Shown: positions 12,360 to 22,708 of the stretch, piece by piece | Numbering within the stretch: the stretch's first letter is position 1 | Layout of the letters: each line of letters starts with the position of its first letter | From: Flaccisagitta enflata | Taxonomy: Eukaryota; Chaetognatha; Sagittoidea; Aphragmophora | NCBI GenBank assembly: GCA_965153355.1 | Contig: OZ231127.1 | Location: forward strand, 72,602,001 to 72,666,000 | Reading direction: 5' to 3' | DNA: 64,000 nt | Position numbers and translations under genes: made by a program | Notes under the pieces: generated by a model | The model's database searches: none | What the model was told of the DNA's origin: nothing | Seen by the model: the letters and a program-made list of their open reading frames with translations, nothing else

Positions 12360-12685
12360 GATGAAACCAAACTGCGTTCAATCACCATTTGCTAGGTCTA
12401 TGGTGCAATTGGTGCATGCTGCCACTGGGTTTTTATTGCTTGGTTTTCGAGTTTTAGTCTTGATGATTGGCTTCTGTTGCTTGATTCTGGTACAAAATTC
12501 TATTTTATACATCCGAGTTTATAGGACTTGGCTTGGATGCCGAATTCGCAATAATGATAGAAGCCAAAAAAAAAAGTAGTAGAATAGAAACAAGCCTTAG
12601 TTAAAAAGGGAGGATGTATAACGGAAAGACTTCAAAAGAAAGGAATAATGAAGATGCAAGTGGGAAAGGAAGGATCTAAAAGAAA

Positions 12686-13248
12686 CTAGTCATCCAAGGA
12701 TCGCACATGGTCAGCGGTACCCGATGCCCTGCTTGGAGTGATCAGTGAAAGAAGTGGAGTGAGAGCAGGGCAGCGGCCCCAAAGGGCCGATGTCCTGTAG
12801 GACACAGGGGTGAATTTCCAGACGTCCTGAGGAGGCATATCCAAGAGCTGATTCGATTGATTGGAGCACAGTGAGAAGATCAGGGATAAGGGCATATTAG
12901 AGACCTGAGATGGTCATTTTAAGGGCTGAATTGAGATTCAAGTGGTCAGATTTTATGTTAGAGGGCTGATTTCGGGCCTGAAATGGCTGATTTTGGGTTT
13001 AAAAACGCTGATTTTGGGCCTTTGGGGGCTGATTTTGGGCTTGAGAGAGCAAATTTTGGGCCTGAGAGGGCCTATTTTGGGCTGGAGAGGGCTAATTTTG
13101 GGCTTGAGAGGCCTGAGTTTTGGGCCTGAAAGGACTGATTATGGGCCTGAAAGGGGCGGAGGGGGGGGACGGACGTACGTACGGACGGACGTCTGGAAAT
13201 TCACCCCTGTGTCCTACAGGACATCGGCCCTTTGGGGCCGCTGCCCAA
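12686..13248 (-). mobile_element. Family B element, complete, with empty-site evidence
   Basis: On the minus strand it runs TTGGGCAGCGGCCCCAAAGG, then GTCCTGTAGGAC, GACGTCCGTCCGTACG repeats and a C-rich run. Eight or more units near CAAAATCAGCCCTCTCAGGC follow. Then come the inverted subterminal copy, the TGCCCTGC...GCAGGGCA stem and the tail CCTTGGATGACTAG. Unit 2 lacks the whole block and has only a six-A run there (about 16254-16260), which fixes the ends to within about 2 bp. Confidence 0.9.
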
Positions 13249-13418
13249 AAAGTGTTGAAAAGAAAGAAGTAATAGAAAGGCAAATGGGATGATAACAAAA
13301 AGAGTGGAAAAGGAAGTATGTAAAGAGATCACTTTTCCGCTCTCTGCATTACTCCTCATTGATGAGGACTGACGAAGATAGAAAAGAAAATCAGAAAAAG
13401 GAAAAAAACTGACTTGTT

Positions 13419-15392
13419 GTGTTCCACGATAGTGGAACACTAGATATTCAGAGTTTCTCCGTCCGTGCGTCCGTCACAGATCCTAGTTTTATCCAAAGTG
13501 TGTCACATAGCCTAGGTTTATAAGAATGTGTTTCGCGCAGTATAGTTTTCTGCTTAGTGTGTCACATAGCCAAATTTTCTCCGTATGTGTGTCACACAGA
13601 ATAGTGTTCTCCAGTTTTCTCCAGTTTTCTCCGAATTGTGTCGCGCTATCCAGTTTTCTCCCTATATGTGTCTCACGGCCCAGTTTTCTCCGTTGTGTGT
13701 CGCACAACTCAGTTTTTTTCTCGAATGTACAGGTCACATGTAGTTTTATCGAATGTGTGTTACACGACACAAAAGCACTATATTATATGTATGACTAATT
13801 TCTCAAGATGTATTTAGCACAGTAGTTTTCTCACGATGTGTCACAGGAGACCCAGTTTCTCCATTGCTTCTGTGTCCACACAGCAGTTTCTCCGAATGTA
13901 ATCACACAGCTCAGTTTTCTCCCAATGTGTGTCAACTGTAGTTTTGTCTCAGATGTGTGTCACACAGCCTAGCTTTCTCCGAATGTGTGTCACACAATCC
14001 AGTTTTTTCCGAATGTGTCCACTGGCCCAAGTTTCTACCTTTGTGTGTCTGTGACAGTTTCTCCAAATGTGTCACACAGTCAGTTCTCGAATGTGTGTCA
14101 CATTGCCCAGGTCCTCTGGAAATAACTGTGTCTGGCCAGTCTCATTGTGCCATATCAGTTTCTCCGAGATGTGTCACACGACCAGTTTCTCAATGTATGT
14201 GCTGGCCAGTTTAAATGTGTCACCGACTAGATTCATGAATGTGTCTCTTTAACTGATTTTCTCTAGATATGTGTTCACACCCCAGTTTCTCACGTGTGTG
14301 TCTAGCCCCGATTTCTCTAGTCATTGTTGTCACACAGCTGATTTCTCCCGAATGTGTGTCACCTGACCCAGTTTCTCCGAATGTGTGTCACACAGCCAGT
14401 TTTCTCTGAATGTGTGTCACCCCAACCCAATTCTCCGAATGTATCCACCGACCCAGTTCTAAGTGTGTCCACCTGACTGATTTTATCACGATGTGTGTCT
14501 GTTTAGATTCTCTGAATGTGTCACTATTGGTTTCTCCGAATGTGTATCACTGGCAGATTTCTCTGAATGTGTGTCTGCTTGAGATTTTATCAGATGTGTC
14601 TTTGTGATTTCTCAGTGTGTCCTACAGCCCAGTTTTCTCCGAATGTGTGTCACACAACCAGTTTTCTCAGTCTTGTGTCACACAGCTAGCTTTCAAATGT
14701 GTGTCTTTTGGCCCAGTTTCTCCGTTGTGTCTCATAACTCAGTTTTTACTCGAGATGTGTGTCTGACCCCAGTTTTATCAAATGTGTCCACTGTGCAAGC
14801 TTTTCTCCGAATGTGTCACCTGATCAGTTTCTCCGAATGTGTGTCACACAGCCCAGTTCATTGTGTGTCACACAGCCAGTTCTCCCGAATGTGTCACGCA
14901 GTCCATTTCTCCGATAGTGTACTGCATTGCCAGATTCACCTCCAGATGTTATCACACAGCCAGTTTAAAACCAAGAGCATTATGTGACATTGCCCAGATT
15001 CTCCGAATGTGTGTCACACAGCCTAGTTTTCTCTGCACAGTGCCTACACAGCCCAGTTCCTCGAATAAAGTGATCACACTAACCTGCTTTTCCCAATGTG
15101 TGTCACAACCCAGTTTTTCCCGAATGTGTGTCACACAACCCGCATTTCCCTAAATGTAAAGCCACACAACCCAGTTTTCCCGACGTGTGTCACACAACCC
15201 AAGCTTTTCCGAACGCAGCGTCACACAACCCAGTTTTCTCCAAATGTGTCGTTATTAACCCAGTTTTTCTCCGATGTGTGTCATACAATCAGATTTCTCC
15301 AATGTATGTCACACAACCCAGTTTTCTCCCAATGTGTGTCACATAACCCGCTTTTCTCCGAATGTGTGTGTCACACGACCCATTTTCTGGCC
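13419..15392. repeat. About 30-bp minisatellite array headed by a hairpin
   Basis: The array starts with GTGTTCCAC and its complement around a 4-nt loop, then TCCGTCCGTGCGTCCGTC. It then carries about 60 variable copies of a unit near CAGTTTTCTCCGAATGTGTG plus TCACACAGCC. Copies vary from about 24 to 34 bp. It separates the two segmental duplication units. The Cys/Ser-rich frames across it are repeat translations. It may be a third family (C) with the same left-end design as A and B, but I found no matching right end. Confidence 0.85.
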
Positions 15393-15395
15393 TAC

Positions 15396-16425
15396 ACTGC
15401 GCCCGGTGCAAAATGCCCTATCTCCACTCCCACCACCCTAATCACCCCTACCAGCCTACTCAGACCACCCTTATCGCCCCTACCACCCCGCCCTCTTTCG
15501 TCCCTCAACTCTGTCTAACTAACAGTTCCGCACTCTCCCTTCCCTCCTCCCCTTCCTCGCTAACTCTAATTTTCAAGCCTCAATTTCTCGTCTTTCAGCG
15601 GCAGCAATTTAACCTCTTTAAAGGTTTTGGGCCTTCACGTCTTCACGTCTTCGATATTGGCCTTTTACGTCGTCAACAGCTGATCTCATTGCTAGACTAG
15701 AGTCATCGTTCGTCTTTTCAGTCGCGTGCTTCGCGACTCCACACCCCGCTATGTCGGTCTGTCGGTCAGTTGGTCAGTCTGTCGATTGGTCGGTCGGTTG
15801 GTCGGTGGGTCCCCTTTTTACTTTTCGGCGTTTTTAAGCTTTTTGAGCATACGGCTCCCGCCCAGATGCCTAAGAGACCTTCTCCAGCACTCCTCCTGCC
15901 CACCCGCACGCGACTAGGGTAGCCGTGTATCCGGCCTTGTATGATGAAACCAAACTGCGTTCGATCACCATTTGCTAGGTCCATGGTGCATTCTGCGACT
16001 GGGTTTTTATTGCTTGGTTTTCGAGTTTTAGTCTTGATGATTGGCTTCTGTTGCTTGATTCTGGTACGAAATTCTGTTTTATACATCCGAATTTATAGGA
16101 CTTGGCTTGGATGCCAAATTCGTAATAATGATAGAAGCCAAAAAAAAGTAGTAGATTAGAAACAAGCCTTAGTTAAAAAGGGAGGATGTATAACGGAAAG
16201 ACTTCAAAAGAAAGGAATAATGAAGAGAAAAGTGGGAAAGGAAGGATCTAAAAGAAAAAAGTGTTGAAAAGAAAGAAGTAATAGAAAGGCAAATGGGATG
16301 ATAACAAAAAGAGTGGAAAAGGAAGTATGAAAAGAGATCACTTTTCCGCTCTCTGCATTACTCCTCATTGATGAGGACTGACGAAGATAGAAAAGAAAAT
16401 CAGAAATGGAAAAAAAACTGACTTG
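15396..16425 (+). repeat. Segmental duplication unit 2
   Basis: This paralogue of 8410-8720 plus 12107-13418 lacks the 3.4-kb element and the family B insertion. It has lost about 14 bp near its start relative to unit 1. A 73-codon frame at 15941-16159 matches that of unit 1. The function of the unit is unknown. Confidence 0.85.
15715..15940 (+). mobile_element. Family A element (in unit 2)
   Basis: AGTCGCGTGCTTCGCGACTC forms the left hairpin. GTCGGTTGGTC repeats follow, and CGCACGCGACTAGGGTAGCC plus ATCCGGCCTTGT form the right end. It sits in the same position as 12131-12359 in unit 1. Confidence 0.9.
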
Positions 16426-16451
16426 TTCATACTGCGTCTTGTTTTATTGTC

Positions 16452-16452
<1 letters not shown>

Positions 16453-16492
<40 letters not shown>
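16453..16492. repeat. (TC)n microsatellite fused to a truncated family B left end
   Basis: About 20 TC units run straight into AAAGGGCTCGATCTCCTGTA, a family B left end missing its first bases. Confidence 0.9.
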
Positions 16493-16495
<3 letters not shown>

Positions 16496-16922
16496 GGGCT
16501 CGATCTCCTGTAGGACACAGGGGTGAATTTCCAGATGTCCATATGTCTGTACATCCGTACATACATACGTACGTCCCCCCCCAAGCTTGTCAAGCCCCAA
16601 ATTCCCATTGAAAAACATGGGAAATTGACCAAAAAAACTTAGAAAATTTACAAAAGAATGAAAAATTGCACGATTCTCATTGAATAACATGGTAAATTGA
16701 CGAGAAATTAAAAAAATGCAAAATTCCTATTGAATAACATGGAAAGTTGCTACCAAGGCCTCAAATATACCCGCTCAGGACGTCTGGAAATTCTCCCCTG
16801 TGTCCTACATGACATCGGCCCTTTGGGGCCGCTGCCCTGCTCTCACTCCAATTCTTCAGCTAATCACTCCAAGCAGGGCATTGGGTACCGCTGACCATGT
16901 GCGATCCTTGGATGACTTGTTG
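16493..16922 (+). mobile_element. Family B element, left end truncated
   Basis: It carries CTCCTGTAGGACACAGGGGT, ATAC/GTAC tetranucleotides, a run of eight Cs, and an AT-rich core of repeats around CCCATTGAATAACATGG. The inverted subterminal copy, TGCCCTGC...GCAGGGCA, the GGGTACCGCTGACCATGTGC tail and the end GGATGACTTGTT follow. Confidence 0.88.
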
Positions 16923-18150
16923 TTCCTTATTGACTCGTCCTTTTTTCTCGCTAAACTAAAGAACAGTTTCATCTATCTCTCTCTTTGAATTTGATAAGTC
17001 TAAAGTGGGCAGATACTTAATTATCATCAGATGAATAAATATGTAAGAACAAGAAACAAAGGAAAGGAGTTAAAAGACTAAAGATAATTGTACCAAACCC
17101 ATTAGTTAAAAGTTCGAGCAGCATGAATATATTTTCAGTGCAAGAAGCAGAAGAGGTTGTGAGGAGGAAGAAGAAGATTAAAGATTGTATCTAATATTGC
17201 CTTTTCGCTTCTTTTTTGCCTAAGATCAAATTTCCTTTAGAAGTCAGCGATTTTGTTTTCAAATCTCAGACCACCATCTACTTAAAGCACGACTTAAAGA
17301 CGCAACAACAACAACGTAGTCATATCTTTAACAACAACGCTGATAACGACGGATTAAATGTAATGAAGTTTGACGTTTGACGACAGCATCTCGTCTCCAA
17401 ACAGTGTCCTTACACTGTGACCTATCCAACCACAAACCAACCCACATTTACGCTAATCCACCTCCACCTCTTCCACCCATCCCCTGCCACCCCCTCTGCC
17501 ACCCCCTCTGTCACCCCCTCCTCTACGCCTCAAACGTCCTGTTTTAAATCTGTTTCTGCAATTATACAAAAGAGAGAAATTTTGCACTGAGTATTTGTTT
17601 TCTTTGGTTTTCAATGGTTTCTAATCTCAATATTTTTACCAGTCGTTTTTCATCTTAAAATAAGTTAAAACTTGAAATTTCTAATTCAACATGCGAAGTT
17701 TACTCTGTTCATTTTCATTTTCATGTCTATGTCTATTAGTCTGTTTCGTCTAAAACTGACATTTTCTCCGGGACAGTATTGCGGTGTACGGCGTTAGAAT
17801 AACAAAGCGGCAGGCCCAAATGGGCAATGGAGATTGGAGAATGGATAGAAGCAGAAGAACAGACTGACGTGTGAATGTTCATTCGAATAAAAGAAATTAC
17901 AGGACAAATTGCCATTTAGAGACTGGAGAGTAGAAATTCTTTTTTTTTGTCGAATCTGTTCGCAAGCGACATAAGGAATGACAGACAACAAGCCGACAGA
18001 CTGACAGATAGACAGACTGACTGACTGACTGAAGGCCATATGGAGAGTAGAAAGTCGATTTCAGTTGCAAATGACGTCGTTTCGGAATTTGGTGATTTTC
18101 GTATATAAACATTTCCTTTGGGCCATCTGGGTGCCGAAGACTTAACCTAC
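16923..18150. other. No gene seen
   Basis: AT-rich DNA with a pyrimidine-rich patch (17450-17530, CACCCCCTCTGC repeats) and short GACTGACTGACT repeats near 18015. There is no frame with non-repetitive coding character. Confidence 0.45.
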
Positions 18151-18153
18151 TCT

Positions 18154-18171
18154 CAACAACAACAACAACAA

Positions 18172-18211
<40 letters not shown>

Positions 18212-18213
18212 AA

Positions 18214-18281
<68 letters not shown>

Positions 18282-18282
18282 C
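18154..18282. repeat. Compound (CAA)n-(GAAA)n-(CAA)n microsatellite
   Basis: Two CAA tracts flank a GAAA tract (about 18172-18212). The frames across it are translations of the repeat. Confidence 0.96.
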
Positions 18283-18474
18283 AAAAATGAACTGAATAAG
18301 AGAGAAAGGCGACATAAGAGACAACCCGACAAATAAGTTTATTGGAATCAGACCCAACACAGGGCATCAGTCGTTGACGGTTGGGCAAGGGCACTGTTAC
18401 AGAGAATACTCATACTTAATGCATTGGCAACTAGGAATTACATAAGATCAAAATGGCTCTGTTTCAATATCATT

Positions 18475-18558
18475 GCCGACCAACAGACGGACGGATCGAT
18501 GGATGGACCGAGAGACCGACAGAGCAACGCAAACAGTCACGCGCCTGCGACTAAAGTC
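18475..18558 (-). mobile_element. Family A left-end fragment
   Basis: On the minus strand TTTAGTCGCAGGCGCGTGAC is followed by GTTGC and GTCGGTC/GTCCATCC tetranucleotides. No right end is found. 18283-18474 and 18559-19290 hold nothing else recognisable. Confidence 0.5.
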
Positions 18559-19292
18559 CACTGAGATAAAGACAACTCACCCGATGTTTAGTCGTCGTCT
18601 TTCTTTCTTTCTCACCCATGGCAAAGCATTGTTTGCTGGATTCAAAATGATGCACATGGAGAGTCATGTGATAGCAACAATGGAATCATGTGACGCAAAC
18701 AATGGAGCCTTTTGCAACGAAGAATCTCGTTTGTTGGCGTGATAGATGGTAAATAACAATGATAGCGCATATGTTCACTATCGCAGTTAGGAATGAATAA
18801 CGGATAGAATCATGCAGAAAACTTTATTGCAGCCCATTTAATCGATTAAAATAAGGCGAGGGGAGCCCCCATTTCTCAAGTAATCAAAAATGCAAATATG
18901 CATACGTTTCTGTTGGGAAGTTTTTCAGTTATCTCGCTTTTATCTTATATTGGCCAATCCAAGTTACCACTCTTGCGCTTACACAAAACGGCTGTATACT
19001 CTGCCCTCCTCCCGTAACTCTCCTCCTCTCTCTCTCTCTCCTTCATCTTCTCCTGTTTCTTCTTTTTCTTTTTCGTTTTCTTTCGTCAAAGTGTTTTGCA
19101 TATATTTCTTTTTCAAAATCCCTTAGGGACATTTAATTAGCTCTATATGCGCTTTGATACATGGAATATCACACGGCATACGCTTAGAGTCATTCTACAA
19201 CTCCACCGAGTTAAAGGTTTTAAGGGTGCTTTTGCGTTGAAGGTAACCAACAAGAACCAGAATGAAAAACCGGCGTAATTATTAGTCATTTA

Positions 19293-19381
19293 AGGGGTTT
19301 TCGCATTGGGGGTTTTATCTAGATATTATCTAGATATTCCCTATGCAATATCTCAATAATTTTCCCAATGCGAAAACCCCT
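19293..19381. mobile_element. PIF/Harbinger-like miniature element, 89 bp
   Basis: Perfect 18-bp terminal inverted repeats AGGGGTTTTCGCATTGGG are flanked by TTA on both sides, the target duplication typical of PIF/Harbinger. The inside contains two copies of ATCTAGATATT. Confidence 0.75.
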
Positions 19382-19623
19382 TTAGAAACTAACAACATCT
19401 CGAGAAGTAAGAAGAGGATACATATTCTTCCCTCCATTTAATCAAGAACAATTTGTAACACATCTCATTGTTCCATATGTTTTGTGCACAATGGAAAACC
19501 TCTTCGCAATGCCCATCCTAGGCATTTTCAAAAAAAAAAAAATCAGCCCAATTGTGAATATCTGCGTTACACCTGTTAACGTCACTTTGGATCAAATGCC
19601 GCATAACTGTGATTATAGCTATG

Positions 19624-19809
19624 TTACACTGGTCCTTGGCACTTTGCCTGAAATGCCCACGCAAACGCCAATGAATCCACATTGTACTCGTCCTTGGAAC
19701 CGGCGATGATAAAGGCCGAGAAGTCCCCTTCTGCTTCGGTCTGCGCACCAACCAACGCCATTGCCCGCGCCTGGAAGCCAAATCTTTCCATGGAGGATAA
19801 AATACGCAT
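19624..19809 (-). CDS. Possible exon, unrecognised protein
   Basis: The 61-codon minus-strand frame has balanced, non-repetitive composition (MERFGFQARAMALVGAQTEA and onward, ending FQAKCQGPV) and is GC-richer than its surroundings. This is unlike the repeat-driven frames nearby. I do not recognise the family, no clean splice sites were identified, and no adjacent exon is visible. It may be a gene fragment or chance. Confidence 0.2.
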   Translation of the reverse strand: MRILSSMERFGFQARAMALVGAQTEAEGDFSAFIIAGSKDEYNVDSLAFAWAFQAKCQGPV

Positions 19810-20060
19810 GGAAATGGACGTAGAAAACCTTGGTTACAACTTAAATATTTCAATGAATTATGTGATAGTAAAACAGAACTTTAATCTCATGAGACGTTTA
19901 TTAACGAACTTTTCCAATGATTGGTTCATTATGAATTCATCACATAAGCAGGCCTTTATTTAGTGAATTTTTTGACAAAGCCAGTCGGGCTCTCTCCACC
20001 CAATTTTACAGAGCCTGACGGAAAAACAGCGAGCCTGACATTAAATAACCATTTTGTCAA

Positions 20061-20261
20061 TTTTTAGTCACGTGCTACGCGACTCTACAACCCGCTTTGT
20101 CGGTCCGTCCGTCCGTCGGTCCGTCGGTCCGTCACACTTTACTTTTTTTGGGTTCTTGCGGTCTTTGGCCTTACTGCTCCTGCCCAAATGATGGAGTGGC
20201 CTTAAATATGGCCCCTGCCCACCCGCACGCGACTTCGGTAGCCGTGTATCCGGCCTTGTTT
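20061..20261 (+). mobile_element. Family A element, complete
   Basis: TTTTTAGTCACGTGCTACGC hairpin, TCGGTCCGTCCGTCC repeats, TTGGCCTTACTGCTCCTGCC, and the right end CGCACGCGACTTCGGTAGCC with ATCCGGCCTTGTT. It is nested in the hAT-like element. Confidence 0.9.
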
Positions 20262-20359
20262 AATCATCTGAGCCTACATCTTAGCATTGGTTTATAAGAA
20301 TGCCTTTTTTGTATCCCTGTAAACAGAAATACAAGGGTAATAAAGAGAAAATCATTATA

Positions 20360-20533
20360 CAGTCAAATCCCGCTCCAACGGATTCCAAGGGACTAACTAT
20401 TTTTTTCTGTTACAAGCGGAATTCTGTTAGAACAAATATAGGAAATAAAAGAAACAAGTTGAAGGGACTGAATTTGCATCTATTATAGGCGGAAATCCGT
20501 TAGTTGCGGGTCCGTTAGAGTGAGGTTCAACTG
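20360..20533. mobile_element. Pogo/Tigger-like miniature element
   Basis: The left end CAGTCAAATCCCGCTCCAAC and, on the reverse strand, the right end CAGTTGAACCTCACTCTAAC are imperfect inverted repeats of a type common to animal Pogo/Tc1 miniature elements. TA flanks the left end and CA (a probable mutation) the right. It is 174 bp, non-coding, and nested in the hAT-like element. Confidence 0.75.
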
Positions 20534-20584
20534 CATGTGAACGTTAACAATCAATATCAGATGCATTTAGATTGCACCTGAAAA

Positions 20585-20778
20585 AACAAAGCCGGATACA
20601 CTGTTACCCTAGTTTCCGTGCATGTGGACAGGGGCAAGGCCAATCGAGTATTTGGGCAGAGACAGAGCTGTGATGCTTAAACGCCCTAATACGCCAAAAA
20701 AGCAATGAATTATCATTGGACTGACTAACAAACAAATGGACAGACCAACTCAGTGGAAAAGCGTAGCACGCTTCTCAA
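20585..20778 (-). mobile_element. Family A element, degenerate
   Basis: Minus-strand left end GAAGCGTGCTACGC, GTCTGTCCATTTG repeats, and a right end matching CCGTGTATCCGGCCTTGTT with several changes (GTGTATCCGGCTTTGTT). Confidence 0.7.
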
Positions 20779-21188
20779 AGATACTTTGCTGATTTATCTT
20801 TTAGCTGATCACATTTCATGGTTTCATTCTTTCAAACTTCTTACTTTTAAGTAACTCTTAACTCGCAAAGAGATAGTGTGCTCTTTTTGTTTGTTTGGTT
20901 TTTTTTCTGTTCTTTTTTTTTTGTTTTTTTTTGTTTTTTTTTTTAATATGATTAAATCGACTTCAGTTTAGCATGTCTGACCAAATCAGAGAGAGCCCAC
21001 CGGGCTCAGAGCCAGCAAAAAGTGAGAGCCCGACAGCAAAATAGAGAGCCTCGGGCTCGCGGGCTCGCTCTAAAAAAAGACCTGCACATAAGCCACCAAG
21101 GACTTGATACTTGACAAAGTTGGTAGGATTCTTGTGAAATTTGCTGAGTGTGATAATGTCTCATCGGTCAAGGATGAACTATAGCAGA

Positions 21189-21668
21189 TTTTTGGGCAGT
21201 GACTCCAAAGGGACGATCTCCTCTAGGACACAGGCGTGATCCAGATATTCGTCCATCCATCCATCCATCCAGCAATACAACCCCCATCCCCAAGGCCCGT
21301 GGCCTCCTAGCCCCTTGAGACCCTGACTCAGCTCTCACAGGCCCATAATCAGCCCTTTCAGATCCAGAATCCAAGGATTGGGTCTTTTCCCAAGGATTGT
21401 GCCTTTTCCCAAGGATTGTGCCTTTTCCCAAGGATTGTGCCTTTTCCCAAGGATTGTGCCTTTTCCTAAGGATTGAACAGTTTTCCAAGGATTGGGCCTT
21501 TCCTCAAGGATTAGGCCTTTTTCCAAGGATTCGGCCTTTTCCAAAGGATTGGGTCTTTTCCCAGGGATTTGGCCTTTTCTCAAGGATTCGGCCTTTTCCC
21601 AAGGATTGGGTCTTTACCCATAGGTTGGCCTTTCCCCAAGGATTAGACATTTTCCCAAGGATTCGGCC
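21189..21668 (+). mobile_element. Family B element, left end plus 20-21-bp core
   Basis: TTTTTGGGCAGTGACTCCAA and CTCCTCTAGGACACAG form the left end. Five CATC tetranucleotides follow, then about 15 copies of a unit near CAAGGATTGGGCCTTTTCC (21362-21668). A second family B element starts immediately after, so this copy's own inverted segment is missing. A spare tail at 22263-22334 may belong to it. Confidence 0.8.
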
Positions 21669-22263
21669 TTTTTGGGCAGCGGCCCCAAAGGGCCGATGTC
21701 CTGTAGGACACAGGGGTGAATTTCCAGACGTCCGTCCGTCCGTCCGTCCGTCCGTCCGTTCGTCCGTCCGTCCGTCCGTCCATCCGTCCGTCTGTCCGTC
21801 CATCCCCCCCCCCCCGCTAAAGCTTCTGAGCCTCAAATTCCATTGAATAACATGGAAAATTGCGGAAATGCAAAATTCCCATTGAATAACATGGAAAATT
21901 GACAAAAAATGCTAGATTCCCATTGAATAACATGGGAAATTTACCAGAAGTAAAAAATATGTGAAATCCCTACTAAATAACATGGAAAATTGATAGAATT
22001 ATGAAATAAATGCAGAATTCAGATCCGATAGCATGGAAAATTGACAAAAATATTGATAAAAATGCAATGTTTTCATTGAATAACATGGAAAATAGCCCCA
22101 AAGCCCAAAGACCTTCTCAGGACGTCTGGAAATTCACCCATGTGTCCTACAGGACATCGGCCCTTTGGGGTAGCTGCCCTGCTCTCACCCCACTTCTTCA
22201 GTTGATCACTCCAAACAGGGCATTGGGTACCGCTGACCATGTGCGACCCTTGGATGACTTGTT
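21669..22263 (+). mobile_element. Family B element, complete, AT-rich core
   Basis: TTTTTGGGCAGCGGCCCC, GTCCTGTAGGAC, 13 or more GTCC/GTCT units and a run of 12 Cs come first. Five to six repeats around CCATTGAATAACATGG follow, then the inverted subterminal copy, TGCCCTGC...ACAGGGCA and the tail CCTTGGATGACTTGTT. Confidence 0.92.
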
Positions 22264-22334
22264 CTCACATCTCCTATTGATCATTCCAAGCAGGGCATCA
22301 GGTACCGCTGACCATGTGCGATCATTGGATGTCT
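22264..22334 (+). mobile_element. Second family B tail
   Basis: CATTCCAAGCAGGGCATCAG, ACCGCTGACCATGTGCGATC and TTGGATGTCTAGTTG repeat the preceding element's tail, in the same orientation. It is probably the right end of the 21189 element, split by the one between. Confidence 0.75.
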
Positions 22335-22368
22335 AGTTGAAAAAATTTTCAATGAAAATCCCTATCTT

Positions 22369-22452
22369 CACCATCACCCATTCACCATCACCATCACCAA
22401 CAGAGAAGACACCAACAGAGAAGACATCACCATCACCAACAGAGAAGACATG
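22369..22452. repeat. CACCAT / ACCAACAGAGAAGACATC tandem repeat
   Basis: Short interspersed CACCAT and CCAACAGAGAAGACA units, about three copies. Confidence 0.7.
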
Positions 22453-22622
22453 ATTTTATAGAACTTATCAAGAATGGATATCAAAGACTCTTATATATGG
22501 ATATGGATATTAAAGAGGAAGGACATCAAAGAAACATTCATCCAGATTTATGTCCCACTCTTCGGCCTCCTATTGGGAACATCCTCCATTTCATTGTCAC
22601 TCCCATGCTCTACTTCGAGGCC

Positions 22623-22623
<1 letters not shown>

Positions 22624-22706
<83 letters not shown>
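22624..22706. repeat. (TC)n microsatellite
   Basis: About 41 TC units. 22707-23225 is pyrimidine-rich with no gene seen. Confidence 0.97.

Positions 22707-22708
<2 letters not shown>

Larger units (their letters stand above)
12107..13418 (+). repeat. Segmental duplication unit 1, right part
   Basis: This aligns with 15693-16425 in the same order: GACTAGAGTCATCGTTCGTC, a family A element, ATGATGAAACCAAACTGCGTT, GGAGGATGTATAACGGAAAG, and the GTGTTGAAAAGAAAGAAG block. Unit 1 contains an extra family B element (12686-13248) absent from unit 2. A 73-codon hydrophobic frame after the family A copy (12358-12579) is intact in both units but unrecognised. Confidence 0.85.
19949..21084. mobile_element. 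hAT-like element with 8-bp target duplication and nested insertions
   Basis: Imperfect terminal repeats start CAGGCCTTTATTTAGTG on the left and CAGGTCTTTTTTTAGAG on the reverse strand at the right. A perfect 8-bp direct repeat CACATAAG flanks the element (19941-19948, 21085-21092), the hAT signature. Subterminal blocks rich in GAGCCCGA/GAGAGCC occur in opposite orientation near the two ends. There is no transposase frame. Two family A copies and a Pogo-like miniature element lie inside. Confidence 0.85.

Noticed and set aside
12358-12579. 73-codon hydrophobic frame repeated at 15941-16159
   Set aside because: Intact in both copies, but the two are recent segmental duplicates, so shared openness is weak evidence. 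No family is recognised.
13490-15390. 30-bp repeats resembling a CRISPR array
   Set aside because: Units vary in length and sequence with no constant repeat/unique spacer pattern.
22010-22336. Recurring peptide with VSYRTSALWG and RCPALTPLL
   Set aside because: It appears wherever the right part of family B is translated in this frame; it has no start or conserved length and is a repeat artefact.
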